This document shows positions 1-8,459 of a stretch of 64,000 bases of DNA, piece after piece. Within the stretch, counting starts at the first letter, position 1; each line of letters begins with the position of its first letter. Below the pieces are notes generated by a model. It searched no databases, was not told the DNA's origin, and saw only the letters and a list, made by a program, of their open reading frames with translations. Location: NCBI RefSeq assembly GCF_003710815.1, contig NZ_RHHP01000042.1, positions 81,609 through 145,608 of the forward strand, read 5' to 3'. The position numbers and the translations under genes were made by a program. Origin of the DNA: Brevibacillus centrosporus (lineage in GTDB: Bacteria; Bacillota; Bacilli; Brevibacillales; Brevibacillaceae).

Positions 1-629
1 TACCGATCATTCTTTTCTACGATTTCTTCAATGAGCTCCTCTGTCGCCATTACTCTCCCAAATACCTTGCTGATAATGTTCAGCGTCGCTTGATGGGATT
101 CGGAGTCGAGACCACCGTTGGCATCACTCACGAAAACCACCTTGAAGTCGCGCATAAACGCACTCCGGGCCGTACTCTCGCAGCAAATATTGGTAACCGT
201 ACCAATAATGATGACGGTATCGACCACGTGGGGACCACGAACATTTCGCAGGAGTGTCTCCAACTGAGTATTGTAAAAGGCGTCGTAGCGATGTTTGTGT
301 ATCACATGTTCATCTGGTTGTGGTTCCAGCTCCGAGACAATCTGAATACCATCCGTAGAAGCTCTCATCCCTTTTTGTTGGAGGACAGGATTGTAAGCGG
401 TCTCCAATGGGGAAACATCGTAGTGGTCATAGAGCACATGGGAAGTGAAAAGAACCGGAATTTCATGTTTCCTGCACGTTTCTACCAGGCGTTTCATTTG
501 TGGAAGGAATTCACGCGCCATCGGTACCTCCATAACGGCTCCTTCCCGCACAAAATCATTTTGCATATCAACAACAATCAAGACAGCGCTTTTCTTACTA
601 AATATCCACGGAACAGACGCGGTCTTCAC
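1..629 (-). CDS. Isochorismatase-family cysteine hydrolase (3' end outside window)
   Basis: The minus-strand reading frame opens with GTG at 629, 8 nt behind a strong AAGGAGGG site, and runs off the window edge, so the last few residues are missing. An earlier ATG at 636 is out of frame. The isochorismatase-fold triad is visible: Asp in VVDMQNDFV near residue 20, Lys in HKHRYDAF, and the nucleophilic Cys in GTVTNICCESTARSA. Family members hydrolyse isochorismate, nicotinamide, N-carbamoylsarcosine, biuret or ureidoacrylate; the exact substrate cannot be told here. It follows the MFS gene by 31 nt, so it is probably co-transcribed with it and may act on the imported compound in the cytoplasm. 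Confidence 0.85.
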   Translation of the reverse strand, partial: MKTASVPWIFSKKSAVLIVVDMQNDFVREGAVMEVPMAREFLPQMKRLVETCRKHEIPVLFTSHVLYDHYDVSPLETAYNPVLQQKGMRASTDGIQIVSELEPQPDEHVIHKHRYDAFYNTQLETLLRNVRGPHVVDTVIIIGTVTNICCESTARSAFMRDFKVVFVSDANGGLDSESHQATLNIISKVFGRVMATEELIEEIVEKNDR

Positions 630-660
630 ACGTCATCCCTCCTTCTCTCGAATGCGCTTC

Positions 661-1926
661 CTATGCCGGAGTCTGCGTAGAAGATTGCAGTCGGATCGGA
701 GCGGTTTCTTTTAGGGCCAATGCGGTAACACCACTGACTAGTGCACCGCCAAAAGCAATCCACAAGGGGGCTTCCAATCCCCACGCATCTGCTGCAAACC
801 CTGCCAACGAAGGCATAATCGCCCCGCCAAAAATTTCGCCAGCAAACTGGGTGACCGAAATGGCACTTGCAACAAGATGTATCGGTAGCGACTCTCCGGG
901 AATAATCGCCATGAACAACGGGAAGCATCCTTGGCCTACTGCCGTCAAAAAGCCCAGCAGCATCATGACAGGCAGACCGCCATGAACGATCGCGAGCATT
1001 AGTGGGGACAAGCAAGAGATGATGCAAAAAATGATGAGAGTAGGCTTTCTGCCGAGTTTGTCAGAGATCGCAGGTGCGACAAAGCCCCATATAAACGATC
1101 CGAAACCGATGGCAGCCATGATCAGTCCCATATCTTGCGTGCTGTATTTTGCGACGGTCGTCAAGTAAATCGGAGCAAACGTCGTAAATACGAACAACCA
1201 TGTCATAAAAAAGCATGAGATCAAGGTGCACAGCAGTACGTTGCGGTTTTTATAGACCTGCAAGAAGTCTTGCTTGGTGATCTTGGTATGTGATTTTGGG
1301 GCATTCGCCGCTTTGGCTGAAGCACCCTTTTCTGTTAGTTTTCGAGGCTCTCTCATATATTTGGCAAGGACGAAGAACATGATCAACCCGGGAATCCCGA
1401 CCAGGTAAAATGCCCCTTCCCACGAATACTTCGTCGCGAAAAACGTCACGATGATGGGGGTAAACGTCGCTCCGATCAAGCCGAGGGAGCTCTGCATGAA
1501 ACCGGAGTTAAATCCCCGACGCTTGGGGGTCGATTCCGCCAATACAGTCGATTGGGCGATTGGTAATACTGGTCCTTCTGCCAATCCCATCAAGCCACGG
1601 ACGACGACGAGTGTCCAAAATTGGCTGACCATCCCTGAAGCAAAGGATAGGAGGGAGAACAAAAGGGTTGCTGGCAACAAAATTTTTCGCTTCGAACCGA
1701 TATAATCCGAATAAGAACTGAATAAGAGTCCGGATACCGCCCAGCAAACGGCCAGAACCGATACGATCAAACCAATTTGCCCATTGGAAAGCTGCAAATC
1801 GGGGGCGATGAAAGGAAACAAGAATACGATACTAAGCCGCTCCATAAAGACAAATCCAAACGTAAAAAACATCATGAGGACGATTCCATTTTCATACCGG
1901 AAAAATGAGCGTTTTTCCTTTAACAT
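661..1926 (-). CDS. MFS transporter (12-TM), probable organic anion/solute importer
   Basis: A 421-residue major facilitator protein with twelve hydrophobic segments. The TM2-TM3 loop carries a motif-A variant (YSDYIGSKRK), and a second copy is visible after TM8 (ISDKLGRKP). A central basic cytoplasmic loop lies around residues 200-225. The ATG at 1926 is preceded by AAAGGAGG at about 10 nt. It lies 31 nt upstream of the isochorismatase-like hydrolase, which suggests an uptake-and-hydrolysis pair. The substrate is not deducible. The overall look is closer to the anion:cation symporter type than to a drug pump, but this is only an impression. Confidence 0.85.
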   Translation of the reverse strand: MLKEKRSFFRYENGIVLMMFFTFGFVFMERLSIVFLFPFIAPDLQLSNGQIGLIVSVLAVCWAVSGLLFSSYSDYIGSKRKILLPATLLFSLLSFASGMVSQFWTLVVVRGLMGLAEGPVLPIAQSTVLAESTPKRRGFNSGFMQSSLGLIGATFTPIIVTFFATKYSWEGAFYLVGIPGLIMFFVLAKYMREPRKLTEKGASAKAANAPKSHTKITKQDFLQVYKNRNVLLCTLISCFFMTWLFVFTTFAPIYLTTVAKYSTQDMGLIMAAIGFGSFIWGFVAPAISDKLGRKPTLIIFCIISCLSPLMLAIVHGGLPVMMLLGFLTAVGQGCFPLFMAIIPGESLPIHLVASAISVTQFAGEIFGGAIMPSLAGFAADAWGLEAPLWIAFGGALVSGVTALALKETAPIRLQSSTQTPA

Positions 1927-2133
1927 TTCACGTATGACCTCCTTTGATTTGGTTTCCTACTGATGGTTTGCTGCGAAATCCTACTCCTTTTGAAAGGACA
2001 CAGACGATCCATCTTAGAGGCATCTTAATTGAAAGCGCATACAACAAACAACATAAGCGTTCCTTTATAGGGAACGCTCTGATACTATTTTCTTTAAAAC
2101 GGTCTCTTCTTTGGAAAAGCTCACAAAAAAAGC

Positions 2134-2715
2134 CTAGGCTGATTGAAGTAGATGATCTCTGTATTGAGCAGGGGTCATCTTTTTTAAATTCCATTGATAT
2201 CTGTAGTGGTTGTAGTAGGTCATATAGTCGTCAATCTCCCGTATTACCTCTTCCAAAGTTGCACAAGGTTTAATGGAGGCCTGGTCTTTAAAATGGCCAA
2301 AAAAGGATTCCTAGGGTGCGTTATCCCAGCAGTTTCACCGCCTGGACATCGATTGTTTCAATCGCATTTTTTAACCAGTTTTTGAAAATCGGGGTGTGTG
2401 TAATGGGTTCCCTGATCAGAATGGATGAAGGCACCATCTGCTTTTTTGAACCTTCGGTTTTTCTTCAGCTTTTGGAGGGTGTCCGTTGCAAGGTCCATGG
2501 TGATGCGGTCTGACACATGATAAGCCAGGATTTTATTGGTTGAACTGTCCTTAAGCGTTGACAAATAGGCTTTCTTGCGTGTGCCGTAATATAAATACGT
2601 GATGTTCGTCAATAATACCTTTCCGGGGATATTTTATAGGGATTGGCCTTCCTGAAAGGACACACAATGCCGTATTTCTTAATGATTCTCCTGATCCGTT
2701 TCAGATTGTAGACAA
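2134..2715 (-). pseudogene. IS3 OrfB remnant (integrase-core transposase, multiply disrupted)
   Basis: OrfB starts MTLEGQFRVVYNLKRIRRII and then loses roughly 25-40 residues near 2620. It resumes in another frame as PGKVLLTNITYLYYG and continues through the rve core (KDSSTNKILAYHVSDR, FIHSDQGTHYTHPDFQKL). A further frame change near 2360 is followed by SMSRR-stop-NCWDNAP-stop-ESFFGHFKDQ, where stops replace the usual Gly and Gln. The intact tail (YNHYRYQWNLKKMTPAQYRD) ends at 2134. With one deletion, two frame changes and two nonsense codons, the transposase is certainly inactive. Confidence 0.8.
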
Positions 2716-2717
2716 CC

Positions 2718-3084
2718 CTAAACTGCCCCTCCAGTGTCATCTTGATGGAACGGGCCCCTTTCTGCAAAACGGATCTTTTTTAACAGTTCGTTCTCCGCTT
2801 TCAGTAAGCGGTTTTGAGCTTCGAGCCTGGCATTCTTCACTTCCAGCGTCAGCTCTCCTTTAAGAGGCCTTCCTGATGATTGGCTTCTCGTATCCTGCAG
2901 ACTCAGGACACCATTTTCCCGGTAACTTGCCCGAAGATCTAATTCTTTGGAGCCCAATGATGTTCACATCGAACCCGCATTCTTCAAATATTTCCCTTGG
3001 CAGCCTACCCTTCTTGTTTTCTGTGATAAAAAGCTGCTTGAATGCATCGGTATAAGTGATTCCTTTCGATGTAACGGACTTCAC
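2718..3084 (-). pseudogene. IS3 OrfA remnant (frameshifted transposase HTH subunit)
   Basis: The first half begins MKSVTSKGITYTDAFKQLF and carries the typical KGRLPREIFEECGFDV helix-turn-helix stretch. It then moves out of frame near 2950. The matching continuation (YRENGVLSLQDTRS, then the leucine-zipper stretch LEAQNRLLKAENELLKKIRF) is in another frame down to about 2718. IS3 OrfA proteins bind the element ends and are fused to OrfB by programmed slippage. Here the shift falls in the middle of the domain, so it is damage rather than programmed frameshifting. Confidence 0.75.
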
Positions 3085-3346
3085 ATAAAGTGTCTACTCT
3101 ATAGGGTACAGTTTATTATCGGATGGCTTTCATAGTTTGTCATGTGGGTGCTTCAAGTATAGAACAGGGGAGGGGCACTTTGGGTAAAATGACGGAAGTG
3201 TAAACTTGAAACTTGTGTTAACGATTGTACACCTGGATATCAAAGAAGTACTCAAGCTCTCCTAGGATTCACAGTATCAAACTCGATTATATACTCTGCT
3301 TATTGGTGATCTATCATCTATCGGACAAAAAAGCAGAGCAGAAAAC

Positions 3347-3380
3347 AAAAGAAGCCCGAGCTATGCTTCTGGCTTCTTCT
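3347..3380 (-). terminator. Intrinsic terminator of the pyroglutamate operon
   Basis: GAAGCC/GGCTTC arms at 3351-3356 and 3371-3376 enclose a 14-nt loop. On the minus strand they are followed by TTTTGTTTT. It sits 27 nt past the pxpA stop. The rest of the 3111-3406 gap shows no gene. Confidence 0.7.
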
Positions 3381-3406
3381 TCTCTCTGTATCAAACATAA
3401 TAAAAA

Positions 3407-4174
3407 TCAGCTCTTGGCTGCAAACGCACGCAGCTGGATTCCTGCTCGAGCAAACGCCTCATGAATATTTTGGGCAAATTCCAAGGCATGCGCCCCATCT
3501 CCATGGATACAAATGGTATCTGCCTGAATCGATACGTCGACCCCCTGTCGCGAAAGAACGCGCCCTTCTGTTACCATGCGCACCACCTGCTGCAGAGATT
3601 GTTCCTGGTCGGTGATCATGGCATCCAGCTGACTGCGCGGAGTGAGTGTTCCATCCTGCTGATAGGTTCTGTCTGCAAATACTTCGTTCGCTGTTCGCAA
3701 GCCGATGCGTTCTGCGGCCCGTGTCAATTCACTGCCTGCCAATCCAAATAAAAGGAGGGCCGGATTCACTTTGTAGACCGCTTCTGCAATCGCTTCGGCG
3801 AGCGGTGCTTTTGTCGCTGCCATATTGTAGAGCGCACCATGCGGCTTCACATGCTGCATCGTGCCTCCCTCTGCCTGAATAAACGCCTGCAGAGCCCCGA
3901 CCTGATACACGACCATGTCGTACGCTTCTTGGGGTGAAATATCCATATTGCGTCGGCCAAAGCCGACGAGATCGGGTAGACCCGGATGAGCGCCAATCGC
4001 AACTGCTTTGTCCAAAGCCATGCGCACGGTTTTTCTCATCGTTGCCGGATCTCCTGCATGAAAGCCGCAGGCAATATTGGCAGAGCTGATGTAGTCTAAA
4101 ATCTCTCTATCATTTCCCAAACGGTAGGCACCAAAGCTCTCGCCCATGTCGCAGTTGATATCAACGTATTTCAT
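3407..4174 (-). CDS. pxpA: 5-oxoprolinase subunit A (LamB/YcsF family)
   Basis: A 255-residue LamB/YcsF protein, normal length for PxpA. The signatures DINCDMGESFG (residues 5-15), SANIACGFHAGD, IGAHPGLPDLVGFGRR and VKPHGALYN are all present. PxpA, PxpB and PxpC together hydrolyse 5-oxoproline (pyroglutamate) to glutamate using ATP, in the cytoplasm. It is the last gene of the operon and starts 3 nt behind pxpC, so translation is likely coupled. A terminator follows. Assignment is firm from motifs and from the adjacent pxpB, pxpC and pcp. Confidence 0.95.
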   Translation of the reverse strand: MKYVDINCDMGESFGAYRLGNDREILDYISSANIACGFHAGDPATMRKTVRMALDKAVAIGAHPGLPDLVGFGRRNMDISPQEAYDMVVYQVGALQAFIQAEGGTMQHVKPHGALYNMAATKAPLAEAIAEAVYKVNPALLLFGLAGSELTRAAERIGLRTANEVFADRTYQQDGTLTPRSQLDAMITDQEQSLQQVVRMVTEGRVLSRQGVDVSIQADTICIHGDGAHALEFAQNIHEAFARAGIQLRAFAAKS

Positions 4175-4177
4175 CTT

Positions 4178-5185
4178 TTACCTCCATCCAGCAGCGAGTT
4201 GCATCGCTACCCTCAGTTGTTTTAGCTCGAGCTCTCTTTCGTACAGCCATTTTTGTGCATCGCGAACAGAAACAGGCTGAAAACGAACGGTATCACCTGG
4301 TTTGAGCTGTGCAAAAACCGGTAAATCCACCGTAGCTACATATCCGATTTTCGGGTATCCGCCGATGGTTTGACGATCCGCCAACAAAATAATCGGTTGT
4401 CCGCTAGGGGGCACCTGGATCGTTCCTGCGGTTACGGCTTCAGAAGTCAGCTCCAGCGGGGAGGAAAGGGATAATATGGGTCCCGACAGCCGATAGCCCA
4501 TGCGATCGGACTGTGGAGTCACTTGGAACGACTGCGCCCAAAAATCCTTCTGGCTTTGATCGGTAAAATCAGGGTACTGCTCTCCCTGCATAACCCGGAT
4601 CACCGATTTTCCCATGTAGGCAAGCATGGTTTTCGGGACAAACCAGTCTGTTTGGATAAAGGGATTCGTGCCTGCCTGCTTGGCCAACTCGCTCGCGAGA
4701 TATCGGCTGTAATCACCCGGAGCGCCTGATTTTACTACGTCTTTCCCCTGCAGCATTCTCCCTTCATAGCCGCCAAATCCTGCTCGGAAGTTGGTACTGC
4801 GACTTCTCATCACGACAGGAACCTCCCATCCTCCCGCCACTGCCAAATAAGCTCGACAGCCTTGTCTGACATGGGAAAACTGCAGGATACTTCCACGCCT
4901 CACCCAAACGGGGCGGTTAGCTGGCATCCGTCTCCCATCGATAGAAGGGACAAAATTCCCACCGCAAACCGCAATCAACAGATCCTCGTGAAAGAGCAGG
5001 CTCGGACCCTTTAAGGTCAGTTCGAGAACAGCGTCTGTTGGCTGGTTCCCTACGAGCATATTGGCTATTCGTGCGGCGAATGTATCCATCGCCCCTCCAA
5101 CAATGACTCCATGCTGCTGATAGCCTATTCTCCCCAGGTCCTGCACCGTGGTCAAAACGCCTGGCTGAATCACCTCTACACTCAT
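4178..5185 (-). CDS. pxpC: 5-oxoprolinase subunit C (KipA-like, biotin-dependent carboxyltransferase fold)
   Basis: The KipA/PxpC protein begins MSVEVIQPGVLTTVQDLGR. The ATG at 5185 overlaps the pxpB stop as ATGA, and I prefer it to an in-frame ATG 12 codons upstream because family proteins start here. About 335 residues, the usual length. Conserved stretches include GVIVGGAMDTFAARIAN and RVMQGEQYPDF, and a C-terminal PPSGQPIILLADRQTIGGYPKIG block. Together with PxpB it forms the allophanate-hydrolase-like half of the ATP-dependent 5-oxoprolinase. In Bacillus subtilis the homologue was first described as the KinA-related protein KipA. Confidence 0.93.
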   Translation of the reverse strand: MSVEVIQPGVLTTVQDLGRIGYQQHGVIVGGAMDTFAARIANMLVGNQPTDAVLELTLKGPSLLFHEDLLIAVCGGNFVPSIDGRRMPANRPVWVRRGSILQFSHVRQGCRAYLAVAGGWEVPVVMRSRSTNFRAGFGGYEGRMLQGKDVVKSGAPGDYSRYLASELAKQAGTNPFIQTDWFVPKTMLAYMGKSVIRVMQGEQYPDFTDQSQKDFWAQSFQVTPQSDRMGYRLSGPILSLSSPLELTSEAVTAGTIQVPPSGQPIILLADRQTIGGYPKIGYVATVDLPVFAQLKPGDTVRFQPVSVRDAQKWLYERELELKQLRVAMQLAAGWR

Positions 5186-5895
5186 GGAGTCACCTCCTGT
5201 TGTTCCTGAAAGGCTTCCCAAGAAATGGGGCGAAAGCGCACCAAGTCACCTGCGCGAAGCAGACTTGGCTCCTGATCCTCCGGGCGAAACAAAGGGTGGG
5301 CCGTTCGACCGATAATATTCCATCCTCCTGGGCTCACGATTGGGTAGATCCCTGTCTGAGAGCCTCCAATCCCAACGCTTCCCCTCGGAATGGCCGTACG
5401 TGGAGTGGACCGGCGCGGAGTCGCAATCCGCTCATCCAGTCCACCCAAATAAGGAAACCCAGGCGCAAAGCCGATCATGTACACCAAGTATTGCTGCTCC
5501 GAATGAATGCGAATGACTTCTTCCGGAGCCAGTCCGCTGTGCTTTGCCACTTCTTCCAGATCGGGTCCGCATTCCCCTCCATAGCAAACAGGTATCTCCA
5601 CGAGCCTCGGCTCTCTGGGAATCTCGCTTTCGGCATGCGTAATGATCTCGCGAAGGTACGCAGTGACTCTCTCATAAGGCGTTTGATCGCTTCTTGGATC
5701 ATACAAAGCAACTGGATCGTAATACACAGTGACCGTCGTATACCCTGGAACGATTTCGACCATTCCCTTCGGCCGTTCGTCCTGCAAACGATCTGACAGC
5801 GTTTTTATTTTTTGATGTGTGCTCTGGTCAATGGTGTTTCCCAGCTTGACCACAACTCCTGAATCCCCTAAAGGGAAGAACTCGTGGCTAATCAC
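5182..5895 (-). CDS. pxpB: 5-oxoprolinase subunit B (KipI-like)
   Basis: A KipI/PxpB family protein with the hallmark GFAPGFPYLGG and PRGSVGIGGSQTGIYP stretches. I choose GTG at 5895 (237 residues, normal for KipI) behind a GAGGGGCGGAAAG site. The longer ATG frame from 5994 would overlap pcp and add 33 residues not typical of the family. It is the first pxp gene after pcp, separated by 82 nt holding a hairpin and repeated TTCGGAAT motifs. Its B. subtilis homologue KipI inhibits the sporulation kinase KinA; whether that holds here is unknown. Confidence 0.92.
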   Translation of the reverse strand: MISHEFFPLGDSGVVVKLGNTIDQSTHQKIKTLSDRLQDERPKGMVEIVPGYTTVTVYYDPVALYDPRSDQTPYERVTAYLREIITHAESEIPREPRLVEIPVCYGGECGPDLEEVAKHSGLAPEEVIRIHSEQQYLVYMIGFAPGFPYLGGLDERIATPRRSTPRTAIPRGSVGIGGSQTGIYPIVSPGGWNIIGRTAHPLFRPEDQEPSLLRAGDLVRFRPISWEAFQEQQEVTP

Positions 5896-5910
5896 CTTTC
5901 CGCCCCTCTC

Positions 5911-5940
5911 ATTCCGATTATCGGGATTATCATTCCGAAT
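5911..5940 (-). promoter_or_regulatory. Repeated CGGAATGA motifs in the pxpB leader (candidate IclR sites)
   Basis: Two near-direct copies of ATTCCGA(A)T lie at 5911-5920 and 5932-5940 on the plus strand (minus: TCGGAATGA repeated). The half-site TTCGGAA recurs in the palindrome at 12710-12724 upstream of the first operon gene. A shared regulator, plausibly the operon's own IclR protein, is an inference. Confidence 0.3.
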
Positions 5941-5954
5941 TATGGATAAAGGAA

Positions 5955-5975
5955 AAGAGGAGATTCCCTCCTCTT
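5955..5975 (-). terminator. Intra-operon hairpin between pcp and pxpB
   Basis: Perfect 8-bp arms AAGAGGAG/CTCCTCTT with a 5-nt loop lie 3 nt after the pcp stop. On the minus strand they are followed by TTCCTTTATCC. It may be a leaky terminator, an attenuator or a 3'-end stabiliser that sets pcp and pxp levels apart. Confidence 0.5.
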
Positions 5976-5977
5976 GA

Positions 5978-6625
5978 TTAACTAATTTGCCCACCCATCA
6001 TCGTGATATCTTCTTCATGGGCCAGTGTCGCTTCCATAGCAATGCGCAGCCCTTTTACAATGGTTTCGACGGCCATGCTCGGTTGACCTGCCAGCCTCGC
6101 TGCCTGCTCTGGCAAATACGGAATGTGGATGAATCCTCCTCGAATGGAAGGATTCGTAGTGGCGATCCTATGCATCAATCCGTAGAACAGGTGATTGCAT
6201 ACAAAGGTGCCTGCCGTTTGGGAGATCGAGGCGGGAACCCCGTTTTCCCGCAGCCTCTTCACGATCGCTTTAATGGGGAGGCTCGACCAATACGCCACCG
6301 GCCCCCCCTCTACCACAGCTGTGTCAATCGGCTGATTGCCTTCATTGTCGGGGATGCGTGCATCATTGACATTGATTGCGACCCTCTCAACGGTGAGGTC
6401 TGTTCTTCCCCCAGCCTGCCCGATACAGAAAACGATATCGGGACGTGTTTCCTCGATTGCTGCATACAAATGCTCCAGCGATTTATCAAAAACAGTGGGA
6501 ATTTGCCGTACTTCTACTTTGTAGTCCGAGGATTGATGCTCCGTTAGGCGCTTGACTGATTCCCAGGCGGGATTAATCGATTCGCCTCCAAACGGATCAA
6601 ATCCGGTGACAAGTATTGTTTTCAT
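5978..6625 (-). CDS. pcp: Pyrrolidone-carboxylate (pyroglutamyl) peptidase
   Basis: A C15-family cysteine peptidase of 215 residues, standard length. The TGFDPFGG start motif is present. The triad is visible as Glu in the ICIGQ-like loop FCIGQAGGRTDLTVERVA, Cys in SQTAGTFVCNHLFYG and His in RGGFIHIPYLP. It removes N-terminal pyroglutamate from peptides, releasing 5-oxoproline, which the PxpABC enzyme encoded just downstream can open to glutamate. It lies 28 nt after the IclR gene in the same direction. ATG start at 6625. Confidence 0.95.
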   Translation of the reverse strand: MKTILVTGFDPFGGESINPAWESVKRLTEHQSSDYKVEVRQIPTVFDKSLEHLYAAIEETRPDIVFCIGQAGGRTDLTVERVAINVNDARIPDNEGNQPIDTAVVEGGPVAYWSSLPIKAIVKRLRENGVPASISQTAGTFVCNHLFYGLMHRIATTNPSIRGGFIHIPYLPEQAARLAGQPSMAVETIVKGLRIAMEATLAHEEDITMMGGQIS

Positions 6626-6653
6626 GACTGGTCCCCTTCCCGGATGGTAGTCC

Positions 6654-7418
6654 TTATTTTGCGCCTCGCCATCCTAGTTCTCGTGAGATCTCTTCCGATG
6701 TTTTCAACAGATGCCCAATCAGGTCCGGAATCCGCTCCTTCTCAAACCTCACCTGTGGACCCGCAATGCTGATGCCAGCTACTAAACGGCCAGTATGATC
6801 AAAAATCGGAGCTGCAATCGATACCGTATCATTCTCAAGCTCCGAGTAACTGATGGTATATCCCTTTTCGCGAGCCTGCTCCAGCTCTTGCCGAAGCCGC
6901 TCTTTATCCGTAATGGTTCCATGGCCGAAGGGATTCAGCTCCGTTTCCTGCAAATACCGCTCACGTTCTTTCTCTTCTATATAAGAGAGGATAATTCTCG
7001 AGCATGCTCCTGCATACAAAGGAGATCTCCTGCCGATCTTGGTGTAGAGCCGAACAGGGTGATTCGTATCCAGCTTCTCGATGTAGATGGCTTCCTTCCC
7101 GTCTCGGATAATCAGATTCACAGCCTCTTCTACTTGATCTCGCAGCTTCGTCATGGCTGGCAAGGCGATTTGACGAATATCCAGCCGTTCTGCGACTAGC
7201 TGACCAAACTGCAGGAACAACAGTCCGAGCGAGTATTTGCCGTCCTCACCTTTTTGCAGGAAATCCATCCCCTCCAAGGAGCCTACCATCCGATGAATGG
7301 ACGTTTTCGGAATCCCTGACAGCTCTACCATTTCGTTGAGGCTCAATCGGGAGTGCTCAATGAACAGGTTGAGCAGCTCCATCGATTTGACGACCGTCTT
7401 GTTTTTGTTCTGAATCAT
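6654..7418 (-). CDS. IclR-family transcriptional regulator
   Basis: A 254-residue IclR protein. The winged helix-turn-helix (residues about 8-60, LSLNEMVELSGIPKTSIHRMVGSLE) is followed by the ligand-binding domain with GRRSPLYAGACSRIILSYI and ending in ISIAGPQVRF. It sits inside the pyroglutamate operon, 28 nt before pcp, with an 84-nt gap from DUF979 that could hold its own promoter (GATAAAAT near 7464). It most likely controls this operon in response to 5-oxoproline or a related acid; that effector is an inference. Confidence 0.92.
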   Translation of the reverse strand: MIQNKNKTVVKSMELLNLFIEHSRLSLNEMVELSGIPKTSIHRMVGSLEGMDFLQKGEDGKYSLGLLFLQFGQLVAERLDIRQIALPAMTKLRDQVEEAVNLIIRDGKEAIYIEKLDTNHPVRLYTKIGRRSPLYAGACSRIILSYIEEKERERYLQETELNPFGHGTITDKERLRQELEQAREKGYTISYSELENDTVSIAAPIFDHTGRLVAGISIAGPQVRFEKERIPDLIGHLLKTSEEISRELGWRGAK

Positions 7419-7502
7419 GGACTCTTCTTATCCCCCGTGTTCAGGTACTGTTTGTCCATATTTTATCATTTGTTTGAAGTTTAGAGAACGTAACTTTGAC
7501 TG

Positions 7503-8456
7503 TTACAGCGAAATGAAATACAACAGCGCGATGTTAAAGCATAAGAGAATCAGGGCGGTAGGCACTTGTACACGAATGACATGGTTTTTGTCTTTTAAGT
7601 CAAGTAGAGCTGCTGGCACGATGTTGAAGTTCGCTGCCATCGGCGTCATCAGAGTCCCGCAATATCCCGCAAACATCCCAATCGCCGCCAAATGGTTGGC
7701 ATCCACGCCGAATTGACCGATCAAGAGCGGGACAGCGATCCCTGCGGTCATCACCGGAAAGGCTGCAAACGCGTTGCCCATAATCATCGTAAACAAAGCC
7801 ATCCCTACACAATAAGCGAAAACGACCCAGAACAAGGAATGTGTCGGAATAATGGTGCTGACCAAATCCGAGACGACCTTCCCCACACCAGCGCTGGTGA
7901 AGATGGTTCCCAGTGTTGCCAGCATCTGTGGGAGTACTGCTGCCCAACCGATGGCTTCCAGCAAACGACGGGATTCTTTAATCGGAGTCATCGGACGGCT
8001 TTTCGTCATCACCACTCCGACAATCAAGGAGATCAACGTAGCCAGTGCCAGTGACACCAACGTAATGTTCTTTTGATCCAGAATGAACAGCTCACCGATT
8101 TTCACATCTTTCATACCAGTGGTACCGAGAATCGTAATAACCGGAATCAGCAGGGCAGGCAGGAACAGCCAGTTGCCCAATCGCTTGCGGTTCTGCTGAC
8201 GCTCTTCCCCACTCGCTTCGCCATAGCTCCCTACTTTCAAGCCTCCGGCGCCCACGATAATGACCATGACAATCACGAGAAGTCCCATGACAAACGGGGG
8301 AATGACGCTGCCAAGCAGCAAGCTGATCCCATATAGAAAATAGAAGAGTCCTGACGTCACGCGTCTCGGATTTTTCTGATCGCGGAAGGTATACAAGCTT
8401 CCGAGCAACGTGATGATACCTAGAAAAATGTAAACCGCTTCAATCGAAAGAAACAA
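7503..8456 (-). CDS. DUF979 integral membrane protein (probable permease half)
   Basis: A 317-residue highly hydrophobic protein with about nine membrane segments. It is recognisable as DUF979, a family found paired with DUF969 next to pcp in bacilli. Motif-like stretches are GNAFAAFPVMTAGIAVPLLI and GYCGTLMTPMAANFNIVPAA. The second looks like a transporter core with a conserved Thr-Pro-Met loop, reminiscent of DcuC/ion-transporter-superfamily re-entrant loops. It begins 3 nt after DUF969. With pcp and pxpABC in the operon, a role in uptake of 5-oxoproline or pyroglutamyl peptides is likely but unproven. Confidence 0.85.
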   Translation of the reverse strand: MFLSIEAVYIFLGIITLLGSLYTFRDQKNPRRVTSGLFYFLYGISLLLGSVIPPFVMGLLVIVMVIIVGAGGLKVGSYGEASGEERQQNRKRLGNWLFLPALLIPVITILGTTGMKDVKIGELFILDQKNITLVSLALATLISLIVGVVMTKSRPMTPIKESRRLLEAIGWAAVLPQMLATLGTIFTSAGVGKVVSDLVSTIIPTHSLFWVVFAYCVGMALFTMIMGNAFAAFPVMTAGIAVPLLIGQFGVDANHLAAIGMFAGYCGTLMTPMAANFNIVPAALLDLKDKNHVIRVQVPTALILLCFNIALLYFISL

Positions 8457-8459
8457 AGC

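Larger units (their letters stand above)
2134..3110 (-). mobile_element. Degenerate IS3-family (IS150-like) insertion sequence
   Basis: A decayed IS3-type element reading on the minus strand, with an OrfA-like helix-turn-helix part (about 3084-2720) followed by an OrfB integrase part (about 2715-2134). Both are broken (separate entries). The outer end near 3085-3110 reads TGTACCCTATAGAGTAGACA on the minus strand, which resembles the TGTA...AGTAGACACTTT ends of this group. I could not find a convincing matching inverted repeat or target duplication at the other end, so the limits are approximate. The element lies between the MFS/isochorismatase unit and the pyroglutamate operon. Confidence 0.8.

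Noticed and set aside
90..680. A 196-codon plus-strand frame at the window start
   Set aside because: It lies opposite the isochorismatase-family gene, whose minus-strand GTG frame has all catalytic motifs and a strong ribosome site.
1928..2273. Short open frames between the MFS gene and the IS remnant
   Set aside because: They are out-of-frame readings of the IS OrfB tail and of A/T-rich spacer; the tail peptide YQWNLKKMTP is in another frame.
5200..5796. A 198-codon plus-strand frame opposite pxpB
   Set aside because: Shadow of pxpB; no start signals and no recognisable motif.
5987..6547. A 186-codon plus-strand frame opposite pcp
   Set aside because: Antisense to the catalytic motifs of pcp; Cys/His-rich composition typical of a shadow frame.
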